In this document: positions 1 through 7,573 of the stretch, in pieces
How the letters are laid out: each line of letters opens with the position of its first letter
Position numbering within the stretch: position 1 is the stretch's first letter
Assembly (NCBI GenBank): GCA_001897425.1
Contig: MKSW01000024.1
Location: 1-62,298, forward strand
Source of the DNA: Actinobacteria bacterium 69-20
GTDB lineage: Bacteria; Actinomycetota; Actinomycetes; Mycobacteriales; Nakamurellaceae
DNA: 62,298 nucleotides
Direction: 5' to 3'
Translations under genes and position numbers: made by a program
Notes under the pieces: model-generated
Databases searched by the model: none
The model's input: only the letters and a program-made list of their open reading frames with translations
What the model was told of the DNA's origin: nothing

Positions 1-1080
1 GCCTGCCGCGAACCTCCCCAAACCTATGGGAGACACGCCCTAGTGGACGAGTGGCAGCTCGCACCCAGTCTGTGGAACGTCATACGCCACGAAATCGATG
101 ACCGCCGAGCGTGTGGGCAGTTCATCCTCGCTGGATCGGCCACCCCGACCGATGACGTTACCCGGCACTCCGGCGCGGGGAGGCTCGCGCGGCTTCGCAT
201 GCGACCGATGGCTTTGGCGGAGAGCCGACAATTATCGGACGGGATTTCGCTTGCCGGGCTGGCCCCGGGTGCGATGGTGAGCGGCGCCTGTGCTCTCACG
301 TACCAAGCCTTGGCCGAGAGCGCAGTCATAGGAGGTTGGCCCGCGCTGCTCACAGCAGCGACCCGTGCCGCGATCGCATTCAATCGTGCCTACGTCGACG
401 ATCTATGCGGTACGGAAGTGCCTGCCGCCACCGGCGTTCGGCACGACCCGACGCGCGTGCGCCGGTTGCTGGAGTCGATCGCACGCAATGTCTCGAGTGA
501 AGCGACACTGCAGAGTCTGGCGACAGACGTATCCGGTGACGGGAGCAGTACCGATCCCAAGACGGTCGCCATCTACATGGATGCTCTGCGCCGCGTATTC
601 GCTGTGGAGGAACTGCCGGCATGGAGTGTCGCGCTGAGGTCCCGATCTCGCCTGCGGACGTCGCCCAAGCTGCACTTGGCCGACCCTGCGTTGGCCTGTG
701 CTGCGCTAGGCATCGGCGCGGAGCGACTGGCGCGCGACCCGGAGTTCTTCGGCCAGGTCTTCGAATCGATGGTGGTGCGAGACCTTCGAGTGTTGGCGGG
801 CGCGGAATTCGGCCGCGTGTATCACTATCGGGACAACACTGGGCTGGAGATCGACGCCATTGTGGAGTACCCCGACGGGAAGTGGGGCGCGGTCGAAGTG
901 AAGTTGGGATCGGCGAAGCTTGCGGATGCCGAGCGCCATCTCCTCACCCTGCGTGATGAGCGCGTGGACGTGCACCGGACGGGGCAGCCTGCCTACCTCG
1001 CAGTCGTCACCGGGACCGAGTATGCCTACACGCTGCCCAGTGGGGTTCATGTCATCCCGCTGGGACTGCTTCAGGCGTGA
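1..1080 (+). CDS. DUF4143 / AAA-family ATPase, 5'-truncated by window edge
   Basis: The reading frame is open to base 1, so the gene starts outside the window; 359 residues are visible. The first visible residues contain LVDEWQ and then [11 protein letters not shown], which match the Walker B/sensor region of the AAA_14 ATPases. The Walker A part must lie upstream. The C-terminal third has the DUF4143 layout with a PD-(D/E)xK-like pattern (GLEIDAIVE, then WGAVEVKLG), a fold shared with nucleases. Such proteins are common accessory genes of unclear function, often near toxin-antitoxin loci; that context is met here. The GTG at 43 is only an internal possible start. The stop lies directly against a ychF 3' remnant, so the gene replaces or interrupts that gene. 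Family call is fairly sure, role is unknown. Confidence 0.75.
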   Translation, partial: ACREPPQTYGRHALVDEWQLAPSLWNVIRHEIDDRRACGQFILAGSATPTDDVTRHSGAGRLARLRMRPMALAESRQLSDGISLAGLAPGAMVSGACALTYQALAESAVIGGWPALLTAATRAAIAFNRAYVDDLCGTEVPAATGVRHDPTRVRRLLESIARNVSSEATLQSLATDVSGDGSSTDPKTVAIYMDALRRVFAVEELPAWSVALRSRSRLRTSPKLHLADPALACAALGIGAERLARDPEFFGQVFESMVVRDLRVLAGAEFGRVYHYRDNTGLEIDAIVEYPDGKWGAVEVKLGSAKLADAERHLLTLRDERVDVHRTGQPAYLAVVTGTEYAYTLPSGVHVIPLGLLQA

Positions 1081-1084
1081 CCCG

Positions 1085-1249
1085 CCCGACTTCGAGCGCG
1101 GCTTCATCAAGGCCGAGATCGTCTCGTATGACGACCTTCTCGCGGCGGGCTCGATGCATGTCGCGAAGGCGGCCGGCAAGGTGCGCATGGAGGGCAAGGA
1201 CTACGTCATGCACGACGGCGATGTCGTCGAGTTCCGGTTCAATGTGTAG
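1085..1249 (+). pseudogene. ychF: 3' remnant of ychF (redox-regulated ATPase), last ~54 codons
   Basis: From [10 protein letters not shown] to the terminal [10 protein letters not shown] the frame reads as the C-terminal TGS domain of YchF/OLA1, one of the most conserved bacterial P-loop proteins. Only the last 54 codons are present. The rest of the frame upstream is the shadow of the DUF4143 gene, so there is no start of its own. The end of the DUF4143 gene (stop 1078-1080) abuts the fragment. Either a mobile segment integrated at the ychF 3' end and duplicated it, or ychF has been truncated. An intact copy elsewhere in the genome is expected but cannot be seen. Confidence 0.8.
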
Positions 1250-1281
1250 CTGCGACGGCGCAGTTCGATCAGCGAACTCGG

Positions 1282-1545
1282 CTACGAAGACTGCTCCGTC
1301 GGTTTAGATCGAGGGATCAACCGCGGCGGCTCGACAGTGAGATCGAGGATCTCGAGGTCCGCGTCGGAACGCATGTGGTCGACGTCGCGGAGAAGTTCAT
1401 CGAGCGACTCGCCGAATGGACTGACCGGATCCGCTGTGTAGCCGAAGGTTCCGTCGTCCGACGGGTATAGCTCGCGGATCTCCCATGCGAACTCGCCGGC
1501 GTTTTCTCCCGGCGAGCGGGATACGACATATCGCCAGGTAGACAT
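1282..1545 (-). CDS. Small hypothetical protein (87 aa)
   Basis: Frame with ATG at 1545 and residues MSTWRYVVSR, acidic overall, with no membrane segment or signal. Spaced acidic and aromatic residues (EIRELYP, ELLRDVDHMRSD) suggest a small soluble alpha/beta protein, similar in style to small proteins found near toxin-antitoxin genes. I do not recognise a family. It faces the ychF remnant and overlaps nothing intact. A clear Shine-Dalgarno is not visible before the ATG. Confidence 0.5.
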   Translation of the reverse strand: MSTWRYVVSRSPGENAGEFAWEIRELYPSDDGTFGYTADPVSPFGESLDELLRDVDHMRSDADLEILDLTVEPPRLIPRSKPTEQSS

Positions 1546-1568
1546 GGTTGAAGCGTAGTGACAAGGGC

Positions 1569-1679
1569 GAAGCCTCGTTGGCAATCGGCAGCCACGCGGT
1601 CTTCTACGTGGCGCGGACGGGCCGCGCCGACGTGATCCGTATCCTGCATCTGCGGATGGATCCTGCTCGGCACCTGTGA
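1569..1679 (+). pseudogene. C-terminal remnant of a ParE/RelE-type toxin
   Basis: The frame reads IGSHAVFYVARTG followed by RADVIRILHLRMDPARHL and a TGA. This is the typical last third of ParE/RelE toxins: the GSHxIFY strand, then a VVRILH strand and a DxxRHL end. No start codon or N-terminal half precedes it; the frame upstream runs into the antisense of the small hypothetical gene. It therefore looks like a dead toxin fragment, with no partner antitoxin next to it. Confidence 0.65.
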
Positions 1680-1768
1680 CCCGATGGAGGAGACCGACCT
1701 CTGGGGCGAAGGCATGCCGTGTCTGATCATGTGAAGTTCATTGCCAGAACGGACTGCAGGAACATAAC

Positions 1769-1784
1769 GTAGGTACGTACCTAC
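1769..1784. promoter_or_regulatory. Perfect 16-bp palindrome, likely TA operator
   Basis: GTAGGTACGTACCTAC is a perfect palindrome ending 16 bases before the antitoxin ATG and next to its Shine-Dalgarno (GGAGG). Phd/YefM antitoxins autoregulate by binding such palindromes, so this is the likely operator of the module that follows. Confidence 0.65.
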
Positions 1785-1800
1785 TTGGAGGTGATGGCCC

Positions 1801-2037
1801 ATGACGACGATCAGTGCGCGTGAGTTCAACCGCGACGTGAGCGCGGCGAAGCGGGCGGCGGACCAGGGGCCGGTCGTGATCACCGACCGGGGCGAGCCGG
1901 CGTATGTGTTGCTGTCGTTCGTCGACTACAACGAGATGCGCGAACGACGGAACCTGCTCGATGTGCTCCAGATGGACGAGGACATTGATTTCGAACCCGT
2001 GGTGTCGCGGGCTCTTCCGCGGGCTGCGGACCTGTGA
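1801..2037 (+). CDS. Phd/YefM-family antitoxin
   Basis: 78 residues with the Phd/YefM N-terminal DNA-binding fold: MTTISAREFNRDVSAAKRAA, then VVITDRGEPAYVLLS, the two hallmark segments of the family. The acidic C-terminal tail (QMDEDIDFEPVV) is the usual toxin-binding part. Start chosen at the ATG 3' of a strong GGAGGTGA site. It overlaps the next gene by four bases, so the two are translationally coupled. The pair acts in the cytoplasm: this protein should neutralise the PIN toxin and repress the operon through the palindrome upstream. Confidence 0.88.
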   Translation: MTTISAREFNRDVSAAKRAADQGPVVITDRGEPAYVLLSFVDYNEMRERRNLLDVLQMDEDIDFEPVVSRALPRAADL

Positions 2038-2453
2038 ACTTCCTGCTCGACACCAACGTCGTCAATGAGCTTCGCAAGCGACCCGGGCGAATCGATGAGG
2101 GCGTCGCCTCATGGGGTGCGGCGCTGGATGCGGAGGCGCAGTTTCTGAGCGCGATCACCGTTTTCGAGGTGGAGCTCGGGATCCTGCGGGTCGAGCGCCG
2201 GGACGAGCTGCAGGGAAAGATGCTGCGCCGTTGGTTCGAGATCGGCGTGCTTGATGCGTTCGAGAAGCGCACGCTCGGCGTGGGCCGCGACGTCGCGCGA
2301 CGGGCTGCTGCGCTACAGGTGCCCGACCCCCGGCCCGAGCGCGACGCGTACATTGCCGCCACCGCGCTCGTGCACGGGCTCACCGTCGCCACTCGCAATG
2401 TCGGCGACTTCGAGCCGATGGGCGTTCCGGTTGTCAACCCGTGGACGGAGTGA
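2034..2453 (+). CDS. PIN-domain toxin (VapC/FitB type)
   Basis: 139 residues with the PIN metal-binding acids in order: FLLDTNVVNELR at the N terminus, TVFEVELGI in the middle, and RDAYIAATALVHG with TRNVGDFE near the end. PIN toxins are Mg-dependent ribonucleases that cut tRNA or rRNA. The GTG start overlaps the TGA of the Phd-type antitoxin. The sequence is closest in style to the FitB/VapC type paired with Phd/YefM antitoxins. All the acidic positions I expect are present, so it may be active. Confidence 0.88.
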   Translation: MNFLLDTNVVNELRKRPGRIDEGVASWGAALDAEAQFLSAITVFEVELGILRVERRDELQGKMLRRWFEIGVLDAFEKRTLGVGRDVARRAAALQVPDPRPERDAYIAATALVHGLTVATRNVGDFEPMGVPVVNPWTE

Positions 2454-2517
2454 CCGGCGGGCTCCTTTCCCGTCGACGGGCGGAGCGCTCCAACACGGTG
2501 TACGGACTACTCGGCTG

Positions 2518-2535
2518 GTATACCTGAAGGTATAC
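2518..2535. promoter_or_regulatory. 18-bp inverted repeat, likely MazE-type operator
   Basis: GTATACCTGAAGGTATAC has perfect 8-base arms around GA, seven bases before the antitoxin ATG. Its TACCTGA core recurs in two other operator-like palindromes of this window (3531 and 58240). Confidence 0.6.
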
Positions 2536-2542
2536 TCACGTC

Positions 2543-2770
2543 ATGGCAACGACGATCAAGGTGCCGGTCGAGCTTCGCGACCGCATCAATCGTGACGCGC
2601 GGGAGCGCGGGTTGACGGCCGCGGGTCTGATCGAGGGGTTGCTCGACGGTTACGAGCGCCGCAGGCGCATGGAAGCATTCGGCCGCGCGGTCCACGGAGC
2701 CGACCAGGGGTACTGGGACGAATTTCATCAATGGGATGTGGCGCTGGGCGACGGGCGCGATGTCGACTGA
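2543..2770 (+). CDS. Ribbon-helix-helix antitoxin (MazE-like)
   Basis: 75 residues starting MATTIKVPVELRDRINRDA, a short ribbon-helix-helix DNA-binding domain, followed by an acidic, tryptophan-containing tail (GYWDEFHQWDVALGD) that would bind the toxin. It overlaps the MazF-type toxin gene by 11 bases. RHH antitoxins of this type are the usual partners of actinobacterial MazF toxins. An inverted repeat lies just upstream and would serve for autoregulation. Confidence 0.78.
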   Translation: MATTIKVPVELRDRINRDARERGLTAAGLIEGLLDGYERRRRMEAFGRAVHGADQGYWDEFHQWDVALGDGRDVD

Positions 2771-3110
2771 CCTCCGGCGTGGCGCGGTGGTGTGGGCCGA
2801 ACTCGATCCGGTGCGCGGGCGCGAGCAGTCTGGACGCCGCCTCGTGCTCGTGGTCGCGAGCGACCTCTACCTGCAGCAGGCGGACTCGTTGGCCGTCGTC
2901 GTGCCAGCGACGACGACCGACCGCGGATGGCCGAATCATGTGCTGCTGCGTGGGTCGGGTCTGGCGCTTGGGTCGCCGACGTATGCGATGACCGAGCAAC
3001 CCCGAACCGTCACGCGGGAGCGGCTTTTCGACACCGCAGGCATCGTGGACACCGCGACGATGCGCGAGGTCGATCGCTGGCTCCGGGACTTCCTCGCGCT
3101 GCCGCGATGA
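2760..3110 (+). CDS. MazF/PemK-family endoribonuclease toxin
   Basis: 116 residues with the MazF fold signature: RRGAVVWAELDPVRGREQSGRR (split here as an opening strand and the GxExGxxRP-like loop), then VVVPATTTDRGWPNHV, and a central PRTVTRERL segment. MazF toxins cleave single-stranded RNA at short motifs. The start was set at the ATG at 2760, which overlaps the antitoxin gene, as in most mazEF pairs. The loop residue normally Pro after GRR is not obvious, but the family assignment is good. Confidence 0.82.
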   Translation: MSTDLRRGAVVWAELDPVRGREQSGRRLVLVVASDLYLQQADSLAVVVPATTTDRGWPNHVLLRGSGLALGSPTYAMTEQPRTVTRERLFDTAGIVDTATMREVDRWLRDFLALPR

Positions 3111-3123
3111 GCGCGCGAGGTGA

Positions 3124-3174
3124 CGTGCTCGGCGGCGCTGCCGGGTCGAGATCGTTGACTACCGCTGGGAAGTG
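3124..3174 (+). pseudogene. Possible C-terminal scrap of a HigB toxin
   Basis: Immediately before and in frame with higA the bases encode RVEIVDYRWEVT. HigB toxins end in a strand of the form VxxVDYH, so this looks like the last strand of a lost toxin, running into the antitoxin without a stop. An in-frame TGA at 3121 cuts it off upstream. The match is short, so confidence is modest. Confidence 0.4.
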
Positions 3175-3177
3175 ACC

Positions 3178-3480
3178 ATGTCTGAGAACGCGGAGAAGTT
3201 GTCTCCGATTCACCCCGGTGAGGTCCTGATGGAGGACTTCATTGAGGGGTTCGGCATTACGCAGAACAAGCTTGCGGTCGCGATCGGCGTGCCGCCGCGG
3301 CGCATCAACGAGATCGTGCACGGTAAGCGGGGCATCACTGCCGACACAGCGATTCGTCTTGCGCGGTACTTCGGAACGTCGGAGGAGTTCTGGATGAACC
3401 TGCAGAGCCATTACGACCTGCGAATGGAGAGTCGCGACCGGACAGCGATCGAGGCGATCCAGCCCCTCGAGGTTGGATGA
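3178..3480 (+). CDS. higA: HigA-family antitoxin (XRE helix-turn-helix), orphan
   Basis: 100 residues with the HigA signature: LSPIHPGEVLMEDFIE, a helix-turn-helix with NKLAVAIGVPPRRINEIVHGKRG, and DTAIRLARYFGTSEEFWMNLQ. HigA represses its operon and blocks the HigB ribonuclease. Here no intact higB precedes it; only a scrap of a HigB C-terminus is left. The gene is therefore an orphan antitoxin, which could still bind DNA or counter related toxins. ATG at 3178 was preferred over the GTG six bases earlier because of the GGGA spacing. Confidence 0.88.
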   Translation: MSENAEKLSPIHPGEVLMEDFIEGFGITQNKLAVAIGVPPRRINEIVHGKRGITADTAIRLARYFGTSEEFWMNLQSHYDLRMESRDRTAIEAIQPLEVG

Positions 3481-3530
3481 TCCGTCGATGACGTCGTCAT
3501 GCGGGTCCGGCCCGCTACCCGAGTCCGATG

Positions 3531-3549
3531 CATACCTGATTCAGGTATG
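3531..3549. promoter_or_regulatory. Inverted repeat before vapBC
   Basis: CATACCTGATTCAGGTATG has perfect 8-base arms around ATT, eight bases before the antitoxin ATG. It shares the TACCTGA(T) core with the 2518 and 58240 sites. Likely operator of the VapBC module downstream. Confidence 0.6.
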
Positions 3550-3557
3550 ATGCAGCT

Positions 3558-3788
3558 ATGCGGACCACCGTCGACCTGCCACCAATCATGCGGCGCCGGG
3601 CTGAGGAGCTCGCGGCGGAGCGCGGACAGTCGTTATCTGCCACCATCGTCGATCTCGCCGCGCGCGGGCTCGCGCAGACCGACGGTCCACTCACCATCGA
3701 GATCGACATCGAATCCGGATTCCCGGTGATGAGCTTCGGTCGCGTCGTGACGGATGCGGATGTCGCGGCGATGCTGGACGAGGAATGA
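3558..3788 (+). CDS. VapB-type ribbon-helix-helix antitoxin
   Basis: 76 residues beginning MRTTVDLPPIMRRRAEELAA, the RHH pattern of VapB antitoxins, with SATIVDLAARGL completing the DNA-binding domain and an acidic tail (DADVAAMLDEE) as toxin-binding part. ATGA overlap with the next gene gives translational coupling. A palindrome lies directly upstream. Confidence 0.85.
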   Translation: MRTTVDLPPIMRRRAEELAAERGQSLSATIVDLAARGLAQTDGPLTIEIDIESGFPVMSFGRVVTDADVAAMLDEE

Positions 3789-4183
3789 CGACGTTTCTGC
3801 TGGATGCCAACGTCCTCATCGCGCTGACCGCGAAGGAGCACATGCACCATCGACGTGCCTCGGCATGGGCTGCAGGCGTCAGCAGCTTCGCGATCTGCCC
3901 CGTTGTCGAGGGCGCTCTCGTACGGTTCGTGGTGCGTATGGGTGGTGCTGCGGCCGACGCGCAGCGCACGCTTCGTCTCGTCGGCCGCCGTCCCGGATAT
4001 GTCTTCTGGCCAGATTCCGTTTCCTACGCGGACGCGGGTCTCGGTCACATCCGTGGGCATCGCCAGGTGACGGACGCGTATCTGGCGTCGTTGGCCTCGG
4101 CGCAGCCAGACGCTCGTTTGGCGACATTGGACGAAGCTTTGGCGGCGGCGCTGCCGGAGGCCGTCACACTCATTCCTGCATGA
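3785..4183 (+). CDS. VapC-type PIN-domain toxin
   Basis: 132 residues with PIN-domain acids: MTTFLLDANVLIALT at the N terminus, ICPVVEGALVRFVV, and HRQVTDAYLASLA with ARLATLDEAL near the end. This is the usual VapC order (D, E, D, D). Expected to be a Mg-dependent RNase held in check by the RHH protein encoded just before it. A copy of the dispersed GAACnnCGTCATAC motif begins 11 bases after its stop. Confidence 0.87.
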   Translation: MTTFLLDANVLIALTAKEHMHHRRASAWAAGVSSFAICPVVEGALVRFVVRMGGAAADAQRTLRLVGRRPGYVFWPDSVSYADAGLGHIRGHRQVTDAYLASLASAQPDARLATLDEALAAALPEAVTLIPA

Positions 4184-4193
4184 CTGCCGGGCC

Positions 4194-4207
4194 GAACGAC
4201 GTCATAC
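4194..4207 (+). repeat. Copy of dispersed motif GAACnnCGTCATAC
   Basis: GAACGACGTCATAC, exact match to the 12 defined positions, in the short gap between the VapC and SRPBCC genes, 11 bases after the VapC stop. Confidence 0.8.
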
Positions 4208-4244
4208 TCAGTCCGCCGGACGGCGCCGGTGCTTGTATAGGGGA

Positions 4245-4727
4245 ATGACAATCTCCGATGACGATATTCCGGGTGATGCGCCACGGGTGGCGAAGGCCCA
4301 GCGGACGATCGCAGCCCCCGCGGGCGTGATCTTCGAGTTGATCGCCGACCCGGCCAACCAGCCGCGGTGGGACGGCAACGACAATCTCGCGCGGGCAGCC
4401 GACGGACAGCGCGTGCGCGCGGTGGGTGACGTCTTCGTGATGACGAACACCAGCGGTCGGGTGCGCGAGAACCACGTGGTGGAGTTCGCGGAGGGCGAGC
4501 TCATCGCCTGGAAGCCCGCTGAACCGGGCGGGGCGCCGCTCGGACAGCTGTGGCGATGGGAGCTTCAGCCGGTTGCCGACGGCGGCACGCTCGTCACGCA
4601 CACCTATGACTGGACAGGACTCACCGACCCGGGCAGGTTCGAGCGGGCGCGCAGCACCACGCCCGACCGACTCGCGGCGTCCCTGGAACGTCTTGCGGCC
4701 TTGGCCGAGCGGGGCTCAGCGGGGTAG
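4245..4727 (+). CDS. SRPBCC-family (polyketide cyclase/START-like) protein
   Basis: 160 residues. The pattern is typical of SRPBCC lipid/ligand-binding folds: KAQRTIAAPAGVIFELIADP with NQPRWDGND, then an antiparallel sheet and a final long helix (RFERARSTTPDRLAASLERL). These are soluble proteins with a deep hydrophobic cavity. In Mycobacteriales many are uncharacterised. The ATG at 4245 follows AGGGGA; a TTG 12 bases earlier is also possible. No neighbour points to a ligand. Confidence 0.8.
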   Translation: MTISDDDIPGDAPRVAKAQRTIAAPAGVIFELIADPANQPRWDGNDNLARAADGQRVRAVGDVFVMTNTSGRVRENHVVEFAEGELIAWKPAEPGGAPLGQLWRWELQPVADGGTLVTHTYDWTGLTDPGRFERARSTTPDRLAASLERLAALAERGSAG

Positions 4728-4834
4728 GGCGTGCGCAGGTCGGGCCAGTCGCGCGAAGCGCGCGAACAACGTCATCTGCGATCGATCTGCCCAGGTGAGG
4801 GGCGCTGTCGGACCGGCCCGGTACGCTGCCGGCC

Positions 4835-5197
4835 ATGGCTATCGCACGCTTTCCCGTTACCGTTCTGGACTGCCCGGATGCTGCCGCGCTCGCAGCGTTC
4901 TACGGCGCGCTGCTCGATTGGAAGGTCACTGTGGACGCGGATGGAGGTTGGGCGGACATCCGCGCGGACTACGGCGCGCTCATCGCGTTCCAACAGGTCC
5001 CGGATTACACGCCGCCGCAGTGGCCCGGCCAGTTGGTGCCGCAGCAGATGCACATCGATGTCGATGTCGACGACCTCGACGCCGGTGAGGAGGCGGTCCT
5101 CGCGCTCGGCGCCACCAAGCACGAACACCAGCCTGGGACGACGTTCCGGGTGTTCCTCGACCCGGCAGGCCACCCGTTCTGTCTGTGCCTGCCGTAG
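4835..5197 (+). CDS. VOC-family (glyoxalase-like) protein
   Basis: 120 residues with the VOC layout: FPVTVLDCPDAAALAAFYGALLDW at the start (two beta-alpha-beta units), a central MHIDVDVDDLDAGEEAVLALGA, and the closing FRVFLDPAGHPFCLCLP with the His/Glu-type metal positions. Many such proteins in actinobacteria are of unknown substrate; dioxygenase, glyoxalase and resistance functions are all known in the superfamily. It converges with the ric gene. Confidence 0.85.
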   Translation: MAIARFPVTVLDCPDAAALAAFYGALLDWKVTVDADGGWADIRADYGALIAFQQVPDYTPPQWPGQLVPQQMHIDVDVDDLDAGEEAVLALGATKHEHQPGTTFRVFLDPAGHPFCLCLP

Positions 5198-5269
5198 CGC
5201 AGGGCCGACCTGGCGGAGCGTGATGCGGGCGCGGCGATTTGCTACCCGCGCCGGCCCAGCGCGCCTCGG

Positions 5270-5959
5270 CTACGCCTGGACGAGCCTCAGCGCTTGCGGG
5301 AACAGGACGTTGTTCTCCTTGTGGATGTGCTCGTGCAGGTCGAGTTCCATCTCCTGTAGGCCTTCGAGCATCATCTTGTAGGAGTTGCAGCCGTCGGCAG
5401 GCCACGTGTAGCCGTTGGTCAGCGCCCTGATCTCGTGGAACAGGTCGCCGACCACCCGGTGCTCCGCGACCAGCCGGTCGATCGATTCCGGCAACGATGC
5501 GGAAAGTGTTGCTGCCTGGCCCTTCTCGAGTTTGGCGATGGTCGGGAAGACCGAACGCTCCTCCGTCGTCATATGCGGTTCCAACGCCGCGACGGCCTCG
5601 ACGAATGCATCGTGGACGCGCGCCAACTCCGGATGCCGTTCGCCGTGCACGCGGTACACCTTCTCGACGAGTGCCGCGAGCCGCGGCATCTCCTCCCACA
5701 TGTACGCGTGGTGGGTGTCGACGATGTCGTGCGCCAGGTCCGCGTTGGTCGTCGGGCCGTGTTCCGCGGCCGGGGCCGCCGCAGGGAGGTCGAGCGCCGC
5801 GATCACGACCTCCACGTCCAGCCCGGCGGCGGCCGTGGCGTCGGCCAACGTGTCGGCGCCGTTGCAGCAGTAGTCCAGGCCGAATCGCTCCAGGATTCGG
5901 CTGCGGCGGGAGTCTTCGGTCACCAGGTCGCCGAGGGTGGCGGTGGGAGCAAGCGGCAT
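5270..5959 (-). CDS. ric: Iron-sulfur cluster repair di-iron protein (Ric/YtfE/ScdA)
   Basis: 229 residues from the ATG at 5959. The N terminus carries the ScdA_N domain with the DYCCNG motif (C31, C32), followed by a hemerythrin-like four-helix bundle with spaced His and Glu ligands (DTHHAYMWEEMPRL, EPHMTTEE, EHRVVGDLFHEI, DLHEHIHKENNVLFPQ). These cytoplasmic proteins repair Fe-S clusters after nitric oxide or oxidative damage. A GTG at 5986 is an alternative start. The gene is divergent from rmuC, and an imperfect inverted repeat lies between the two. Confidence 0.92.
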   Translation of the reverse strand: MPLAPTATLGDLVTEDSRRSRILERFGLDYCCNGADTLADATAAAGLDVEVVIAALDLPAAAPAAEHGPTTNADLAHDIVDTHHAYMWEEMPRLAALVEKVYRVHGERHPELARVHDAFVEAVAALEPHMTTEERSVFPTIAKLEKGQAATLSASLPESIDRLVAEHRVVGDLFHEIRALTNGYTWPADGCNSYKMMLEGLQEMELDLHEHIHKENNVLFPQALRLVQA

Positions 5960-5978
5960 GTCAATACAGTAGCGGCGA

Positions 5979-6002
5979 ATATCCACGACTGACCGTGAAT
6001 AT
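5979..6002. promoter_or_regulatory. Inverted repeat between ric and rmuC
   Basis: ATATCCACG and CGTGAATAT form near-perfect arms (one mismatch) around six bases, 20 bases before the ric ATG. Position and AT-rich ends fit an operator for a nitric oxide or redox sensing regulator, but the sensor cannot be identified from sequence. Confidence 0.45.
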
Positions 6003-6132
6003 GAAGAGGCTCACGACACGTTGGTGGGCCCGGTTGGGATCGCGCTGCGCGGGGCCCGGACGGCGCGGTCTGGTGGCCGTGCCGCTGCCGGTCTTGCGGG
6101 CACTGTCGGTGATGCCTGTCATGCTGGGACGC

Positions 6133-7551
6133 ATGGATACCACCGGTGCACTCATCGTCGGGTTGCTCATCGGACTCGCCGTCGGGGTGACGTTGGGTGT
6201 GCTCGTCGCGATCGCCCGCCGCCGCGGATATGACGCTGCTCGCGATACCGGGCCCGGTGCGGGCAGTGAGAGCCCCGAGGTGCTCGCCGCCAGACACGAG
6301 GCCGCACTGGCCGAGCTGCGCGCGTCGGAAGGCGCCGCGCGGGCGGAACTGCAGACCGCCGAGGCGGCCGCTCGCGCAGAATTGCAGGCGCAGCTCGCTT
6401 CAGCGGCCGCGACCGTGGAATCGCTGCGGGAGCAGGCGCGCGTCCAGCAGGAGCAGTACCGCGAGCTGGTGGAGCGGCAGCGCTCCGATGCCCGCGCGCA
6501 GACCGAACGCGACCAGGCCGAGAGCAAGGTGCTCCAGGCGCTCGCCCCGGTTCGCGAGACCTTGCAGACCATGCAGACGAAGGTGACCGAACTCGAACAG
6601 CAACGCACGCGGCAGCACGGGGAGCTGTCCGAACAACTGCGGTCCGCAACGGCGTCCGAGGAGCGGTTGCGGCGCACCGCGGAATCCCTTGCCAGCGCGC
6701 TGAACTCGAACAACATCCGGGGGGTGTGGGGGGAGACCCAACTGCGTCGAGTGGTGGAGGCAGCCGGGCTGATCGACCGGGTGGACTTCGAGCAGCAATC
6801 CGCCATCAACTCCGATGCAGGCGCCGGCCGGCCGGACATGATCGTGCACCTGCCCGGCGGCAAGGCGATCGCGGTGGACGCGAAGGTTCCGTTCAACTCC
6901 TACCTCGAGGCGAGCGCGATCTCCGAGAACGCCGAAGGAGCGGATGCCGCTCGCCGGAAGGCGCTGCTGGACGACCACGTCAAGGCACTGCGCGGGCACG
7001 TGCAGACGCTCAGCGGCAAGACCTACTGGAACGGGTTGGACGCGTCCCCCGAGTTCGTGATCGCGTTCATTCCGAGCGAATCGTTGGTGTCGGCCGCTAT
7101 GCACGCCGACCCCGGGCTCATGGAGTTCGCGTTCGGCAAGCGGGTGGCGCTCGCCTCGCCCGTCACACTGTGGTCGGTCCTGAAATCAGTGGCCTACACC
7201 TGGCAGCAGGAGGTGCTCACCGAGGACGCCAAGCGACTGTTCGATCTGAGCCGCGAGCTCTACGCCAGGATCGCCACCATGGCCGGGCACATCGACAAGC
7301 TGGGCCGCTCGATCACCGCCAGCGTCAACGACTACAACAAGTTCGTCGGCTCGCTGGAGCGCCAGGTACTGCCGTCCGCGCGCAAACTCGCGGCGCTGGA
7401 CGAGTCGAAGGTGCTGCCCACCTTCGCCGGGCTCGAAGCGACTCCGCGCGTGCTGACCGCAGGCGAACTCGTCGCCGGCGCAGACCCGGGCGGCGAACTC
7501 AGCGAAAGCACGGTGGCTGACGGGGCCGCACAGACGTCGACGGAACTGTGA
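6133..7551 (+). CDS. rmuC: DNA recombination protein RmuC
   Basis: 472 residues. The N terminus is one membrane-spanning helix (LIVGLLIGLAVGVTLGVLVA), then a long coiled coil rich in Ala, Glu, Arg and Gln to about residue 180, then the RmuC catalytic domain with NNIRGVWGETQLRRVVEAAG, VDAKVPFNSYLEA and SPEFVIAFIPSES. RmuC proteins have a restriction-endonuclease-like core and limit sequence inversions at short repeats. ATG at 6133 was chosen because the membrane helix follows directly; ATGs at 6112 and 6121 are alternatives. The stop overlaps the repeats before the next VapBC module. Confidence 0.9.
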   Translation: MDTTGALIVGLLIGLAVGVTLGVLVAIARRRGYDAARDTGPGAGSESPEVLAARHEAALAELRASEGAARAELQTAEAAARAELQAQLASAAATVESLREQARVQQEQYRELVERQRSDARAQTERDQAESKVLQALAPVRETLQTMQTKVTELEQQRTRQHGELSEQLRSATASEERLRRTAESLASALNSNNIRGVWGETQLRRVVEAAGLIDRVDFEQQSAINSDAGAGRPDMIVHLPGGKAIAVDAKVPFNSYLEASAISENAEGADAARRKALLDDHVKALRGHVQTLSGKTYWNGLDASPEFVIAFIPSESLVSAAMHADPGLMEFAFGKRVALASPVTLWSVLKSVAYTWQQEVLTEDAKRLFDLSRELYARIATMAGHIDKLGRSITASVNDYNKFVGSLERQVLPSARKLAALDESKVLPTFAGLEATPRVLTAGELVAGADPGGELSESTVADGAAQTSTEL

Positions 7552-7573
7552 AACTGTACTATTGTGAAACTGT
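7547..7573. promoter_or_regulatory. Two direct repeats TGTGAAACTGT before vapBC
   Basis: TGTGAAACTGT occurs at 7547-7557 and again at 7563-7573, a 16-base period, with TACTAT between them that could serve as a -10 box. The second copy overlaps the antitoxin start. Direct repeats at this spacing suit an RHH repressor. Confidence 0.5.

Noticed and set aside
1126-1139. Motif-like GTATGACGACCTTC
   Set aside because: Inside conserved YchF codons for SYDDL, so protein sequence explains it.
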